From: Fasciola hepatica
Lineage: Eukaryota > Platyhelminthes > Trematoda > Plagiorchiida > Fasciolidae
Assembly (NCBI GenBank): GCA_948099385.1
Contig: CANUEZ040000071.1
Coordinates: forward strand, 1,364,001 to 1,428,000
Reading direction: 5' to 3'
Length of the DNA: 64,000 nt
Shown here: positions 1 to 11,344 of the stretch, piece after piece
How the letters are laid out: every line of letters begins with the position of its first letter
Position numbering within the stretch: position 1 is the first letter of the stretch
Program-made: the position numbers and the translations under genes
The notes under the pieces: generated by a model
What the model saw: only the letters and a program-made list of their open reading frames with translations
What the model was told of the DNA's origin: nothing
Database searches by the model: none

Positions 1-619
1 GGTAGAAAGTCGGAACAGGAGGGAGGTGGTTGCATTGGACGGGAACAGCTGAAGCTGCTGAACTTGCACCTGACAATACGGTGGTCACTACCCGGGAAGT
101 GATCAGTAATCTGGGTGGTGATATCAAGAGTAATAATGGAGAATACTAAGTCCAAGATATTTTTCCCCTTGTAGGGCAAGAGGCATGTTGGGTCTATCCA
201 CCAAGACGGACACAGGAAAGGAGGGTGGAGAGGGCGGGAGGGCTGGTATAAGAAGGCAGTCAGATTAAATGAAGGTTAAAGTCACCCGCAATAATTTTTG
301 CACTGGCAGGATAGTCAAGAGCAGCATTAAAGACATCCATGGCAGAGTCAATTTTTGCATGTTCCAGACCCGGGGGGAATTAGACGCAGCCAAGGAGAAG
401 GCGTTAATCGATAGCCACAGCGAATCCTCAATAAGGAGAAGAGAGGGGCGGTCAGTAACACTAGCGTGGATAGTGCGTTTGACGAAGGCAAAACAGCCCC
501 TGCGACGACTGAACTGGCTGGTGCCCGAGAAGCATTGATACCTAGCCATGCGTACAAGGCCAAGCGAAGCATCATCTGACAGCTACGATTCAGTTACTAG
601 TATAATGTCAGCGTTTAAG
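1..619 (-). pseudogene. LINE A APE-type endonuclease, truncated by the window edge
   Basis: An apurinic/apyrimidinic-type endonuclease nicks target DNA to prime reverse transcription. The visible motifs, in order, are ADIILVTES at about 610-583, where a stop codon replaces the usual Trp; then RRRGCFAFVKRTI (about 500-460); then LWLSINA (about 415-395); then LDLVFSI and TTQITDHFPGSDHRIV at about 165-75. The SDH triad near the end is the family's catalytic histidine region. Frames change at least twice. The matching motifs in LINE C (ATESWL, GGCLVF, LWLSI, LGLVFSI) confirm the order. Confidence 0.75.
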
Positions 620-2130
620 GTAAGTGCCAGAGGTGGCCGATGCGATATTTTTCTAATTATTGATTGAGCTTTAATAAGAGCCAGTAGGAAGGAGCTCAGT
701 GTCAGTGTGTGCAAAGCATTGATGCCAAGTGCAAGTCTATTGGGATCGCTGCGGCGGCGAAAGCTGGGTCTCAATGGGGATAGAGTGCCAGTAAAAGTGG
801 GAAAGCGGACAGTGTTGGATGGGGGACAAAAATTGGGCAAAGCGTTAGCATGAGGCTCCACCGATTGCTGTGGGTGATCATACGGTGGGTGAGCAACAGA
901 TTGTTGATGTGGACCGGTGGGGTGTCACGTGATACAGGGGGAGAGGGCACGATATGGCAGACTGAGAGGTTTAGAATATCTGTCGTTGGGGGGTGGGCAG
1001 GAAGGAATGCAGGGTGAAGGACACTAAAAGGCATGACATCGAGAGAGGAGCGATCAGTGACGTGGACCTGTGAAAGGGTGATTAGCTATTTGGTCACGGT
1101 TGTGGAGGGCCCCGGCCAGGAAAAAATGAGACCTTGACTGCAGGCAACCTACCCGTTGGGCAGAATCAGTATAAGGCCGGTAGGTGGGCTTTGGAGTGGA
1201 GGTACTTCGGTGAGTAGCTAGGAAGTAGTATGGGATGAGGGGTGGGAAAGGGGCGGCGAAATTTGGAAAGGTTTGGAGGCTCATAAGGGGTGCGGGAGCT
1301 GACAAGTGGGGAGAGTTAGTAGGCGGGGCGAGGAAGCGGGATACAGATACGAACTTGAAGTATCTGCTAGGGTACGTAAGTGGCACTTCGGAATTAGATA
1401 AGGGTTGGCGGAGGGGAGCAGAGGGGAACACCTGGAGCATGCTGAAGCTGTGTTATGGAGAGCTGATGTCTGGGGGGCAGGAAGGGATATAGGGTAGCAA
1501 CGGAGATGGAGGATTGGTATGACCCATTTGATTTGAGAGAGAGAAAGACAGTGGAAGTGGGTGTGAGGCAATGGGAGGTGGCGCGGCACTGGCATGGCTC
1601 CGAAGGTTGCTCCTACTTATAGGGACAATGGCTTTAGACGAATCTGGATGGTGGCCCAACTGGTTTGCTCCTGCAGGGTCCTACAGTACGCCATAAGCAA
1701 ATGCCGATTGAGAGTGGGGGCTAATGGATGGAGTAGTTAGTTGAACAAGTGCGGACCTGGTAGGATTACCAGGCAAGCTCATCGAAAGATTGGAGGGGCA
1801 CCGACGAAGATAACTACGAAGTTTCGCGGCTGAGCTAGCAGCAGGTGGGTAGTTTGTGGGGTGGTGAGAGCAAGGGCGGTGGTTGATAACACTTGTCAAC
1901 GGTTCGGATGACTGATGGGAAGTAGTGCGGCGGGGGACGGTGGTTGTACCAGGGTCTTATCTTGGCTCTGAGGCTGTGATGGGGGAGGGCGGATTAAATA
2001 TTGAAGAAGAGTGCCCCTTGGGGTCTGTGGTCGGTAGGCGAGAGCTACTGGAGGTAGAGACTACTGGGAAGGTGGTAGAAAAGGGCGTTCGTGTGGAGGT
2101 GGAATCGGGGATGAGGGTTAGATATATCTA
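620..2130 (-). pseudogene. LINE A ORF2 N-terminal proline-rich region, broken
   Basis: On the minus strand this stretch is C-rich and encodes serine- and proline-rich peptides in shifting frames, with no frame open for more than about 130 codons. LINE C has a comparable stretch at about 57.0-58.25 kb, and LINE B has one at about 40.1-40.75 kb. It links ORF1 to the endonuclease. I see no known domain in it. Its compositional bias makes every frame look partly open, so the short reading frames on both strands should not be read as separate genes. Confidence 0.5.
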
Positions 2131-2960
2131 GGTCGACAGTTTGCGGGTAGACAGGGCGAGGAGCAGGGCTCGCCTTTGACTTCTTGCCAGTAGGACACTG
2201 GGTAACCTTCATGTCGGTTCCAGTGGGGTCAGCCCGCATTGGCCACTCAGAGTAGTTTCTCAGCCATCGAAGTATTACCCGTCGCGGGGAGGGGGTTATC
2301 AGGGAATATCTTGATGTACTTAAACGGCAAATTGGCAGCATTGATCGACTCGTTGCTATTGAACCCTCTAGCTGTCAGGTCGTCCATGAATTGGAATAAC
2401 GGGAGGTGGCCATGTTACTGGGAATTTTTACTTAGCCTCCTGCAATGGCATCTATAGTGAGTCATATTGTGCGAACTCAGTATGTTGTGTTTCGCCAAGA
2501 AAAGCGGTGAGCGGTTTGGAACATTAAAAGTCACCGCATTCTTGGAGTTGTTATTGCGGTGGTATATTTCGGTCGATACAGAGTCGAGGGAGTGTCCCAC
2601 CGAAACCAAGTGCTTGGGGGACTTGGCTGCTTCTGGATCAAGGAGAGTAGCCAGAGGTGAAACCTTTGAAAGGATTTCATCAATCAGCCCGACCTTGTTT
2701 CTAAGTTTGATGTGATTCTGCTTGAGGCCATTTGGAATATTAGAAGCCTCACCGTCGGTGTCAGCGAGGGCGACGGAACACGGCCTGGCTGTTGGGAGGG
2801 TTTGGGTGTGTTTGGTTTTGCCAAATTTGGTGATACGGACCTCAGGAGCACTGGTTGGGGACCGGGATGGCATGACAAGTAAAGATGTATGACGAAGGTT
2901 TGGAGGTGGCAGTATTTCGGTCAGCTGGACAGAGACAAGCCGAAGGTCCATGCAGACCAT
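2131..2960 (-). pseudogene. LINE A ORF1-like nucleic-acid-binding protein fragment
   Basis: The longest uninterrupted piece is 2,415-2,960 (181 residues); after it the frame shifts and continues towards 2,131. The recognisable core is a short conserved segment, FNVPNRSPLFLAKHNIL, followed by a cysteine-arginine segment and then a second segment with PFKYIKIFPDN (near 2,320-2,280). CR1-like ORF1 proteins often have this order: an FNVP-type start of an RNA-recognition-like fold, then a basic and proline-rich tail. The role would be binding element RNA. The assignment rests on this order and on the endonuclease encoded downstream. The start codon is not secure. Confidence 0.6.
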
Positions 2961-5900
2961 GAGTGTACGAGGGTGCTATTCGCGCACAGGTCCAGGTGAG
3001 ACCCATGCAGTGATGCGATATGGGAAGTGAGCTATGTAGCCCACTTTACACATAGTTGGGATTGGGAGACTTAAGACGATGAGAGGCAGTCAGCTAGAGG
3101 AATTTTGCCGTGTGGTATGCACAGAAGTGATCCACAAAAGATACGGTAGGTACCGTACTATTGCTCGAATCACAACAGCAGTTTTTGTGCGGAGAGGTAT
3201 ATTTAGGATATGGGATCGATGGACCGAATGAATAGAGACGCCCCCTTATGGGAGAAAATGAATGGAGACACATTGGGACAGAAACTTCAGAAGGAGGAGG
3301 AGGATGCGCAGCGAGAATGAGGTGGGAGTTGGGCTACAGGGGTGGGATGTAAAAGTGCTAGGTAGATGGTGTCGTGGAGGGAATCAAGGAAGATTTGCTA
3401 GGTAAGTCCTGCAGAATAATAATAAATGAAATTAAGTAAGAGAATATCCAATATAATCGATAATTGTAACTCGCGACAAAAACTAGCTGTTGCTCGTTGA
3501 TGTGCCGCGGTGGTTTACACAATTGGGGCATTATTTCTGGTAACGAGGTAATGCATACCAGGGTGGACGGAGTTATAATCATAACAAGTGGCACAAGCAA
3601 AAGTGAAAACAGGCCTACCTGAATTTCACGTCCGAATGACGTTGACCTTAACGAAGTTACGCTGATAAAATGGCAATTGTTACTTTGTTGAGTTTTCCGT
3701 AGCTTTTTTGAACCGCGTTGAGCTTTTTAGGCGCTTCGTACTGCGGTTTATGTTCGCATATTCGTCATGAGAATGAGAAAAGCATCACTAAATTTTGACT
3801 TTCCGATATTTAATTGGAAGCCTTTTCATAGCGGTCAAAATGGCTTCGACATTGGAGGGGTCTTGTAGTATTAAGTCCGCAGTAAACCCCAGCGGGGCTT
3901 ATGCAGCAATGTCGGGACTTTCTGTGGGTGGAACCCGGTAACCAGGTCGTATTCGAGGCGGCTAGCTACCGGCGCGGTTGTAGACGGGCACTCAAGGAGA
4001 CAAGCCCCCTGCGCGATATATTACAGCCAAGCAACACGATGCCCGGGTGGTTTTGAAATTGAAAAAGGGATGGTCGCAGTCTGGAAGTTGTTCCAGATGG
4101 GGGTTAGCATGGGCAGAATAACAGATGAAAGCGTGGAGGTTGGAAATGAGACACAACGGTCGTACTGAAATTAGAAGTCACGGGTATTATAAGTCGTGTT
4201 CGCAAGGACTACCTACGCCTTCATTATGGGCCTAGTCATTACTTGCGAATTTGGCAGGGTACCGGGAAGTCTTATCGTTCGGGGGGGGGGAGGTAATAGA
4301 GTCGTGGGGGTACATTGGGCGTATTGGGTCCGAGGGCTATTTGAGGAAGCAGCTGGGAAACACTAAGAACCAGAATGACAAGCTTACGTGACGGGTATAG
4401 AGACCACATGACACATCTCACACGTCTCACAGCTCTAATATCGCAAGTTGGTGTCGGGTCCTGGTCTGCGGAAGAATGCTGTTAGGCTGCACGGTAAACC
4501 GGAGAGTAGGTTGGATGCTAGGACGCAGGAAACGCCGCCTTCCTAAAAAAGGGGGGGAATAGATGAGCGTGAGCAAAAATTATGCGCTGCTTTCTCCATG
4601 TTCTTAAACATGTGTTTATGTATACATTTATATTTACATACACATATTTAGTGCTATGATGAGACGTATTCATTTTCTGGTGTATCGACTCGTTCTCCAG
4701 TGCAGTGGGATACTAGCCAGAGCCACGGCGGCTTTGTAGCCGACGCCAAAACACATGCTAGGCATGCACAAATGGGCATGGGTTGGTTGAAACTGAGAAG
4801 TGGAAGTGGCTAAGCATGCACGGAGGGTCCAGTTCGCTATAATTCCCGTCAGCCCCGTGCGTAAGAACCAAAAGCATGTTTAGCGGACAAGGGCGGTGTG
4901 GGGTTTCCCCTCTCGCAGGGTCGGGTCTGAGCTGATGGGAGATACGCCCGTGATTGAAGGCTGCCCGTATCCTTCACAGCCCGACATCGGTGGTATTTGG
5001 AGGTCAAGCTAATCGCAACAGATCTTTTTTGTCTGTTTCCCATCTTTTTCTTATAAAGGGGTGGTTAAACCTATGTAGGATTTTTCCATGGCCCCTCCGC
5101 TTGATCGTAATTTTCCGCGTATTAGTTATTTTTTCGCAACTGCTAGGAGTGGTCTGATTTCCCCTTTTCCGGACAAAGCAATTGCGTAGGTTCCTTTGAC
5201 ATCAGGGGCTTTGCCAGATTGTGCTGGAAAATCACAGAGCGGGGATGGGAAACACACGGGGTGGGACAACCAATGTTGTAGCTCACAAGTTTGCTCACAT
5301 GTATCAATCTCGTACAGCGCGTGGCCGTGCTTAATGATACCAGAGACCATCCTGATGAGGCCGGTGCGAGTGGCGCTGGCTCTTCTAACCTAAGACGTTG
5401 TTGCACATACGGAGAAAAGATAGCAGTCGAAGTTGCGTTTTAGATTCAGAAATCATGACGGAACTAACTAGCAGTCTTGTCGGAAAATGTGGGAAAGGGA
5501 AATTGAGGCTAGCAGGTGGTTATTGAAGGGCAGGCTTATGGGAGAAGAGATTTAAGGGTAGGATAATTAAGGAAGGCGAAGTACGGCTGGGCAAGAAGCC
5601 TCGGGGGGGGGGGGGGGGGTGGAAGTTAGAGGTAATAAGATAAATGTCGAGAAATAAGGAAGTAAAGTAGTGGACGACCAAACTTACTGTCTTAGGATCC
5701 AACACCACTGGCTTATTTGATGCCAAGTAGAACATTAAGCGCCAGAGGCTCTGGGCTAGAGGAAAATTGTTTCATTTGGATGCCCTAGTATTATATAGTG
5801 AGAAACGCAGTGATTGTCCAGACGTAGTTGTGAAGAACTACCGGTGAAGTGGGACTAGGTGACAAAAGGTGAACATGGGCGCTGCTTAGAGCCGCGAGAA

Positions 5901-6516
5901 CTGCAAGCATCTAGCTAGTTACAGTTGCAGATAACAATAACCCTTATACTTCTGCTATGTATAATGTATCTAGTTTACGGGAAAAACTATTCCGCCTAGC
6001 CCCGGCCACCAGGAAGGAAGTGGTAGTTTTAGGATATGTCGCTAAGATCCTCGTAATGGATGATCAGTGGATCGCTGAGCAAATTTCGCCCTGACCGGAA
6101 CTTTTGGCCTGAGCAGTAGTTTGAGATGTCAGTAACAAGGAGTGTGGAAACGCAAAGTGACTTCTATGGAACTAGGCATGGATCAGGACAAGACCCTTAG
6201 GATGTGTGGCAAGTTCCTATGAGGGGCTTTTCTGTTCACGGCTCCAGGGCTGAAGGTTCTATTCCACTCAGTAATAAATCGGAAGCTAGCTTTTTATTGA
6301 TCTAGCTGGGAGAGTCTCAATCAACAGAGGAAAAGGAGCAAGGAATTAAAGCATTTCGAGAGGAGCAAGCCAACTAGCTTTTAGAGATCCGTCAGGAGTT
6401 AAAAGCTTCAAAAATGCGGACGACTAGGAGGAAAAGTTACTCCTTGGATTTTGACCGTTTCATGGGAGGATTTGGTGGGCGGTGTGACGTACATGTGCGG
6501 AAGTCCTCCCTAGCCG
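2961..6516. other. Unassigned interval between LINE A and BEL-a
   Basis: I find no protein family, RNA gene or element end here. The part next to LINE A (about 2,960-3,300) is the likely 5' untranslated region of that element. Two G-runs lie within it and are listed separately. An AT-rich patch with TATGTATACATTTATA lies near 4,617-4,650. Short open frames near 4.85-5.4 kb overlap on both strands and have no recognisable motif. Confidence 0.5.
5603..5619 (+). repeat. Poly-G tract, 17 G
   Basis: An uninterrupted run of 17 guanines follows TC and precedes TGGAAG. A second run of 10 G lies at 4,281-4,290. Runs this long are prone to slippage and could stack as intermolecular G-quadruplexes. On the minus strand the run makes a proline stretch inside a chance open frame. 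Confidence 0.9.
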
Positions 6517-6900
6517 TTGTCACATACTTGTATTGTTGAGACTACCTCCTTTATTTCATTGATCCTCGAACAAGTACAGCATGTATCGGTCACATTTGTT
6601 TTTGTTTCACTAACGTGGAGTGGCATAATTTTTATTGGAACTTGGACTGCCGTGAAGGTGGTACCTGACATTGACCTTTGTTGGACCCTGGTCCCTGTTT
6701 CTAGACGTTGTGTCTGTACAGTTGAGGTTTGTACACATTTATATATGCATATAATTTGTTAATCCGGGACCTTAGAAACTACGAATCAATCTCTTTCTGG
6801 TTTTGGGATTCGTTTTGAATTGGCTACGCGTTACTCACAGTCGGAATAACCGTTACATGAACCTACCTAGATTCGCTCTCTTGACCTTCGGCTGGCTGCC
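6517..6900 (+). promoter_or_regulatory. Candidate 5' LTR and leader of BEL-a
   Basis: The stretch is T-rich and lies just upstream of the first Gag homology of BEL-a, where the LTR should be. The piece near 6,815-6,840 (GAATTGGCTACGCGTTACTC) resembles the leader that directly follows the LTR and primer-binding site of BEL-b (near 18,985) and BEL-c (near 31,235 on the minus strand). A short piece near 6,717-6,740 resembles one near 33,975-34,000. I cannot fix the LTR ends, and no matching 3' LTR was confirmed downstream of the integrase. Confidence 0.35.
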
Positions 6901-6909
6901 GACAGTGTA

Positions 6910-7560
6910 TTGGAAATTAATTTAGCGTTTCCCCACTCACACTGCGAAGTCGGGGATGAAGGGCGGCGTCCTTTATACTTACTGCTTTACTGCAAGAATA
7001 GGGCCAGCGAGGCCATAAAAGTGCGCGTTACGCTGCCGCCCGTTGCAGGACATAAAAGAGCATATGTAATACCAGAAAGCCTTTTTGAGCCGCCGCATGA
7101 GTTGACCCAGGCTCTGTTTGACGGGCTGCTGTAAAAAGTAAGCATCGGTCAAGTAGACGTCCTACGCTTTCGATCCTGGCCATTCTCAAGTAGAGCACAC
7201 GAGACCTAAACCCTTTAGCAACGATCGAGAAAAATAGTGGAGAGTCTGTCGCATTTCCTGGAGTGCGGTATGTCCCGATTTCCTGGAGATGGAAGCCCCT
7301 ATGAGATGAGAGAAAGCGCGGAGTTATGATCTGCGTTTTTATTGTCCTAAAGGATGTCGAAGAGCGAGTGACTGTAGCACAAACACACAGGTGGGACATG
7401 AAGGGCTGTTTATGCTGGCGCCATCGGTTGCTGCACACAGTAGCATTGAGCATCGAAACATCACCGCCCGGAGCCAGTGGGAGTTTCTGCGCATCAATTA
7501 GATCTCAAGGTGGTCATATGTCTCCGGGTTTGATTTCGGTTAAACAGAGTTAAAGGCCAG
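6910..7560 (+). pseudogene. BEL-a Gag remnant with zinc-knuckle end
   Basis: The open piece 6,910-7,134 encodes the C-terminal half of the DUF1759-type Gag core. It keeps the pattern YLLLYCKNRASEAIK, then a segment ending ALFDGLL, which matches the family's spacing of hydrophobic and small residues. After a gap of disrupted sequence, a shifted frame at about 7,395-7,440 shows GCLCWRHRLLH. This corresponds to the last cysteine/histidine cluster of the BEL Gag nucleocapsid region. The protein would have packaged element RNA in particles. The N-terminal part is not recognisable. Confidence 0.7.
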
Positions 7561-7563
7561 GTT

Positions 7564-7845
7564 GTGAGTGGATACGCTCTGCTGGACAATGAACCGGACA
7601 CGACCCTCAATAGGGCAGGCGTAGTACACCATTTGGGTCTAAAGCAGCGGATCGGCCAGGTAACAATAAAAGCTGTTAGCAGGACCACGGTAACTGGTTC
7701 AATTATTGATTCCTTTCAAGTGTTTTTGATGGATGAAAAAGAGCCCGCTGTCCTGGAACGAGCCATGGTAGTTAGAGAACTACCCACGGCTACGTCGATT
7801 AGTAAGGGGTCCGGGAGAATAAGGTTATGGTCAGGCCTTGCTTAG
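7564..7845 (+). pseudogene. BEL-a DUF1758-like retropepsin remnant
   Basis: This open stretch of 93 codons contains YALLDNEPDTTLN. It aligns with the protease active-site region, in which the family carries LLDSGS. The aspartate is kept, but the following Ser-Gly is replaced by Asn-Glu, so the enzyme would be inactive. Downstream residues HHLGLK also fit the family. The protease would have cut the Gag-Pol precursor. It lies between the Gag zinc-knuckle region and the reverse transcriptase, as expected. Confidence 0.7.
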
Positions 7846-8448
7846 TTGCCGGTTGATGAGAGCAATGGAGAAGTAATAATGCTGACCGGACGTGACGTAC
7901 CGGAAGCCAGTTGGATCTTAGATCAGAGACTCGGTAGCCGGAATCCCTCGTATGCTGTATGCGCCTTGCTAGGATGGGTGGTATTCGGACCTTCCAATGG
8001 CTGAGCTTAAGGGTCGAGCTCTGTCGGTTGCTTTTCAACCGGCTATTCTGGGTTAACAAATCAACTGACAAAGATGTACGACGCGGGTTTTGAAGATGTG
8101 TAGTCCCATGACAGGGGTCTGTCGACAGAGGACCCGAAGGCTGCCACTACCGCGGAATCAGGCAAGGGGCTTATGGATAGCCACTCAGTGGTGCCCCGGC
8201 TGTGGAAAGAAGGTGCAAAGGCAGGGCTCGGTAATCCTGCTTCCGCTCTTGCACGGCTGCATTATTTTGGGGCGGCTACTGCTTGGTGACGAACCGTTGC
8301 GTGTCAGGTATACCCAATGGATGAAAAAAGGCCATAGAGGGAGGGTATTCTGCGGCCGCCTCCGAACAGCGACTATGTCTTGGGTACTAACCGCGATGGG
8401 ACCTACAGCACCAAGCAACTTCCGATCCAAGAAAGCCCGATAAATGAA

Positions 8449-8935
8449 GTGTAATCTTGGACTTTGCGGCTGCACACAATGAGTGATAGTTAAACGATAC
8501 GCAGCATAAAGGTCCCGACAGAACTGCCGAACTAGTAGGAATATTACTGCAATTTTTAAAAGATCGGACTGCCGCAGCAGCTTATATGGATGAAATGTTC
8601 ATGCAAGTGCAGGTACCCGCAAGTGACCGGGGACTCTTCTGCTAATTGGGGGCCAAAATAGACCAAGCTGCCAATGCTCGCGGATAGCAAATGAGGGCGC
8701 CTCCTTCCGGAACAACTTCGTCACCTTTTTGCGCTATTTTTACACAATGACGGGCCGTCCGTGAATCCCAAGAGGGCTATGGGCAAGCCAAGCTGGACGC
8801 TGTAGATAGTAACTTCTATATGAACAACCGTCTCTCATTGTTTGATGCCCATAACGAAGCCAGCAGGCTTACGGAGGATATAACGGAACTGCTGTTGAAA
8901 GATGGGTTCAGTTTGAGGAAAAGGACTTCCTTTCA
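8449..8935 (+). pseudogene. BEL-a reverse transcriptase core, inactivated
   Basis: Reading near 8,449 gives VILDFAAAHNE, two stops, and then GPDRTAELVGILLQFLKD. After that come a motif A-like segment, AYMDEMFMQVQVPASDR (about 8,575-8,625), and, after a frame change, the segment with FYMNNRLSLFDAHNEA (about 8,817-8,865). The last of these corresponds to the catalytic F/Y-x-DD box, in which both aspartates are replaced by asparagines. It ends in a segment reading LLLKDGFSLRKRTS, as BEL reverse transcriptases do before the A17/RNase H block. Function is clearly lost. Confidence 0.8.
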
Positions 8936-8950
8936 ACTGGGTTAGGAAAG

Positions 8951-9729
8951 TTGTTCGTGGCACGGGAGATGCCGAGCGATTCCGATTCTCTGCCTCAGCC
9001 GTACTCTAATAGTCAGCGAGCATTAGATGTAAAGTGGAGTACCAGATCCGGTAATTTTACTTTTCAGCTTCGGTTACTCGATAAGTCGACAACTAGAAAA
9101 GGTATATTGTCGAACTTGAGTACTCGGTATGATCTTTTGGGCCTGGTGCTCCTACCTGCGAAACTGCTCTTGCAGAAGTTATGTAGAGAGAAGGCGGGCA
9201 GGGATTGAACTATGAATAATGTGGAAAGCGACCAACGGCAGACGTAGGTGTTTCCTCCGGGGTCTAGGCTCTATGAAGATCCTCAGAACTGTGCATAGCG
9301 GGGACAGAAATGGGGTGGTTCGACCGACTTCTATATACTTTTCGAAGCAGCCAAAATCGGTCGCTGGTGGTTTCTTATGCGTGGAGGGTATCAATGGACA
9401 GATCGGCTTACAGTGCGTTGCTGCTTAGTGAATCTCAAGTACCTTGCTCGAATCCTGTTGCAATCCCTCGGCTGGAATTGTCTGCCGCCGTGCTGGGTGT
9501 CAAGGCTGGCGGAGTAGTTAAAAGTGCTTTGCCAGGACTATTCGACCACGCCTGGTATTGGATGGATTCCATCATGGTAAAGTACCAGATAAAAAACGCG
9601 TTTACTCGTTTCAGCACGTTTGCAGCGCTTGTATCCCAATCCCCTACGGCATCCCAATTTCAACGCTCAAAGTCAGAAGAAAACTTGGCCGGTTTCACCT
9701 CTAGAGTTAATTCGGGGGAAAAAACCTGA
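8951..9729 (+). pseudogene. BEL-a peptidase_A17 / RNase H block remnant
   Basis: Two open pieces, 8,951-9,208 and 9,310-9,729, cover the block annotated in this family as Pao retrotransposon peptidase (PF05380) and the adjoining RNase H-like region. Landmarks are KGILSNLSTRYDLLGL and LPAKLLLQKLCREK in the first piece, and AIPRLELSAAVLGVK and AWYWMDSIMVKY in the second. The Asp of YWMDS corresponds to an RNase H active-site residue. Bases from 9,461 on are duplicated in the right arm of IR1, and the breakpoint falls just before the PRLEL segment. Confidence 0.8.
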
Positions 9730-10121
9730 TGCTTTGGCTGGCGGAGCCTAATTTCCTTCGCGACTACGCAGCCACCGATTTGCCCCTCTCGGTTCTCCCT
9801 GGGGGGCCAGAGCTGAGAAAAACCGCTGCTGCCGTCATTCGGGAAATATCATCAGAGGAGCTGAGGCAGCTTCTATGCTGTTACTCGGAATGGTTAAGGC
9901 TCTTGAGGGTACGTTGTGAGGACAACCAGCTCAGCACCAGACATTACTCCTTTGCTTTATCCGGGGACTAAGGAGTAGCAAAGGTAGGAAGGCTTACTCT
10001 GGACGAGATAAAGAAAACCAGAGTGCGAACTTTGAGGGCGGTTCACAGGGAGGCCTTCGATTACCTATCATAGGCAGCGAGCCATAACCTGAGGGGTCTA
10101 CTAAGAAGACTGTGCCCTGCA
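9729..10121 (+). pseudogene. BEL-a linker between RNase H and integrase
   Basis: The open part (9,729-9,971) begins LAEPNFLRDYA, which fits the family's segment after RNase H, where a Trp- and Pro-rich phrase introduces the linker. It continues with EELRQLLCCYSEWLRLLRV, matching the usual conserved hydrophobic segment before the integrase. The rest is shifted. No enzymatic role is known for this linker. A reverse-complement copy lies at 26,277-26,669. Confidence 0.65.
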
Positions 10122-11113
10122 ATGCGAAGCTGCTTGTTGTGTGTAGGTGGGCGAAAGACGCATACCAATTACCCCACAGAGTCTAAGCACCCGGTAGTAC
10201 TACCCAAGCGGCTTCACGTAACCGATCTAATGATAGGCCACTGCCACTGTACAGAGGATCACCGAGGTACATTGCATGCCCTCTCGGCCTCCCGTGAAAG
10301 GTACCAACTAGCAAAGGAAATCAGCGCCGTAAAAAGGGTGTTTGTAAGATGTTTCATCCGTCGGAAAGTGACCGCAGCCTGCGGTCGGCAGATGACGGAG
10401 CCGCTGCATTTACGCCGTGTGGAGAAAGGTGGGTAGGGTTTCTCTTTCGTGGGTGTTGGTTACTCCGGCCCCTTTTTGGTGTGTCAAGGAAGGAGACCGT
10501 AAAGGAGATACTGATGCCTACTTGCTTGCCTTCAAACCCAAGCGGCAAACATTGAAGTTGCCTCCGTGCTAGACACCGTCTCTTTCATCATGGCACAAGC
10601 TTTTCATGGGCAGGAGAGGCGCACCTAAGGAGATGTAGAGCAACAATGGATCAAACTCCGTTGGATCTTTCTCAGAGTTAGGGGGGTTTACAACTCGTTG
10701 GGGCCAGAATAAGACTAAGAGCCCGTAGTTGGCGAAAGGAACTCAGCGGCATTTCAACCCCCCCAACGTCTGGACATCGAGGAGAAGTATGAGAGCGCGT
10801 GATAAGATCAATGCCTAGGGTACTCCCAATTCCGACTGGAGAGCAGACGGTCATTGATGAACCCCTCCGGTTTTGCGTCATAGAGGCCGAACGGATCCTT
10901 GATAACAGGTCACTGGTGCCTGTGATACCAGACTCGACTTACGCACCAGCTGTTACGCCAAAAAGCCTGATTATGCTCAGGAGCCACGATGGCATACCCG
11001 CAGGCGGTAGCACGATGGGCAGTTGTTCACACGGGTGGAAACAAGTGAACAACTTGGCCAACTCATTCTGGCAGTTTCGGATAGATGAATATTTACATGT
11101 ACTGCAAACTTGA
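10122..11113 (+). pseudogene. BEL-a integrase remnant
   Basis: The zinc-binding N-terminal part is open at 10,122-10,436, with SKHPVVLPKRLHVTDLMIGH and HRGTLHALSASRERY, which fits the family's H2C2 region. The core then appears in shifted frames: LLRPLFGVSR near 10,460 stands where the YFGPF motif is expected, and a segment near 10,555-10,610 fits the region after the first catalytic Asp. The C-terminal part, 10,799-11,113, is open and shows EAERILDNRSLVPVIPD and LTPKSLIML-like residues, a hallmark of BEL integrases. The core is too damaged to act. Confidence 0.75.
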
Positions 11114-11344
11114 CAAATGTAGATAAGTGAGCAGAGGAACTGCAGGAAGGTTGACATGGCGCTCGCAGTGGGAGGAGAAGCAAATCAGAGGCGGTTGCTC
11201 CTGGAGGCGTTGGGGGACTGTAAACCGGATGCTGATGGGCTAGTCCAAACCGTCGAGGTGCACACAGCGAAGGGGACTTTATGCAAAGACGAGCGAAAGA
11301 TGTTTGCTTGGAGGGGCCGACTGGTGATCGGGTTCTCAATCTAG
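11114..11344 (+). pseudogene. BEL-a DUF5641 C-terminal domain remnant
   Basis: DUF5641 normally follows the BEL integrase and resembles a small DNA-binding barrel. Here the piece from 11,156 ends with DADGLVQTVEVHTAKGTLCK, which fits the family's closing segment (a D-G-x-V-R-x-V-x-V pattern). Its start is frameshifted relative to the integrase. Nothing recognisable of BEL-a lies downstream. Confidence 0.6.

Larger units (their letters stand above)
1..2960 (-). mobile_element. LINE A: degraded APE-type non-LTR retrotransposon, continues past the left edge
   Basis: This is a minus-strand LINE that reads from about 2,960 down to base 1. Three parts are visible in element order: an ORF1-like reading frame (2,960-2,131), a proline-rich stretch at the start of ORF2 (about 2,130-620), and an APE-type endonuclease (about 620-1). 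The reverse transcriptase would lie to the left of the window. LINE B and LINE C show the same order and matching motifs, so the three are one family, probably CR1-like. The plus strand here is clearly G-rich, which is the complement of the C-rich sense strand. Stops and frameshifts occur throughout, so this copy is dead. Confidence 0.8.
6540..11344 (+). mobile_element. BEL-a: degraded BEL/Pao LTR retrotransposon
   Basis: The domains appear in canonical BEL/Pao order on the plus strand: Gag (6.9-7.5 kb), DUF1758-like protease (7.56-7.85), reverse transcriptase (8.45-8.94), peptidase_A17/RNase H block (8.95-9.73), linker (9.73-10.1), integrase (10.1-11.1) and DUF5641 tail (11.1-11.34). All parts carry frameshifts or stops. 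From base 9,461 rightwards the element lies inside the left arm of IR1, so its 3' half exists twice in the window and its 5' half only once. Confidence 0.85.

Noticed and set aside
583..1595. Several minus- and plus-strand proline- or glycine-rich frames
   Set aside because: Overlapping frames on both strands in strongly skewed sequence. They are explained by the composition of the LINE A ORF2 start.
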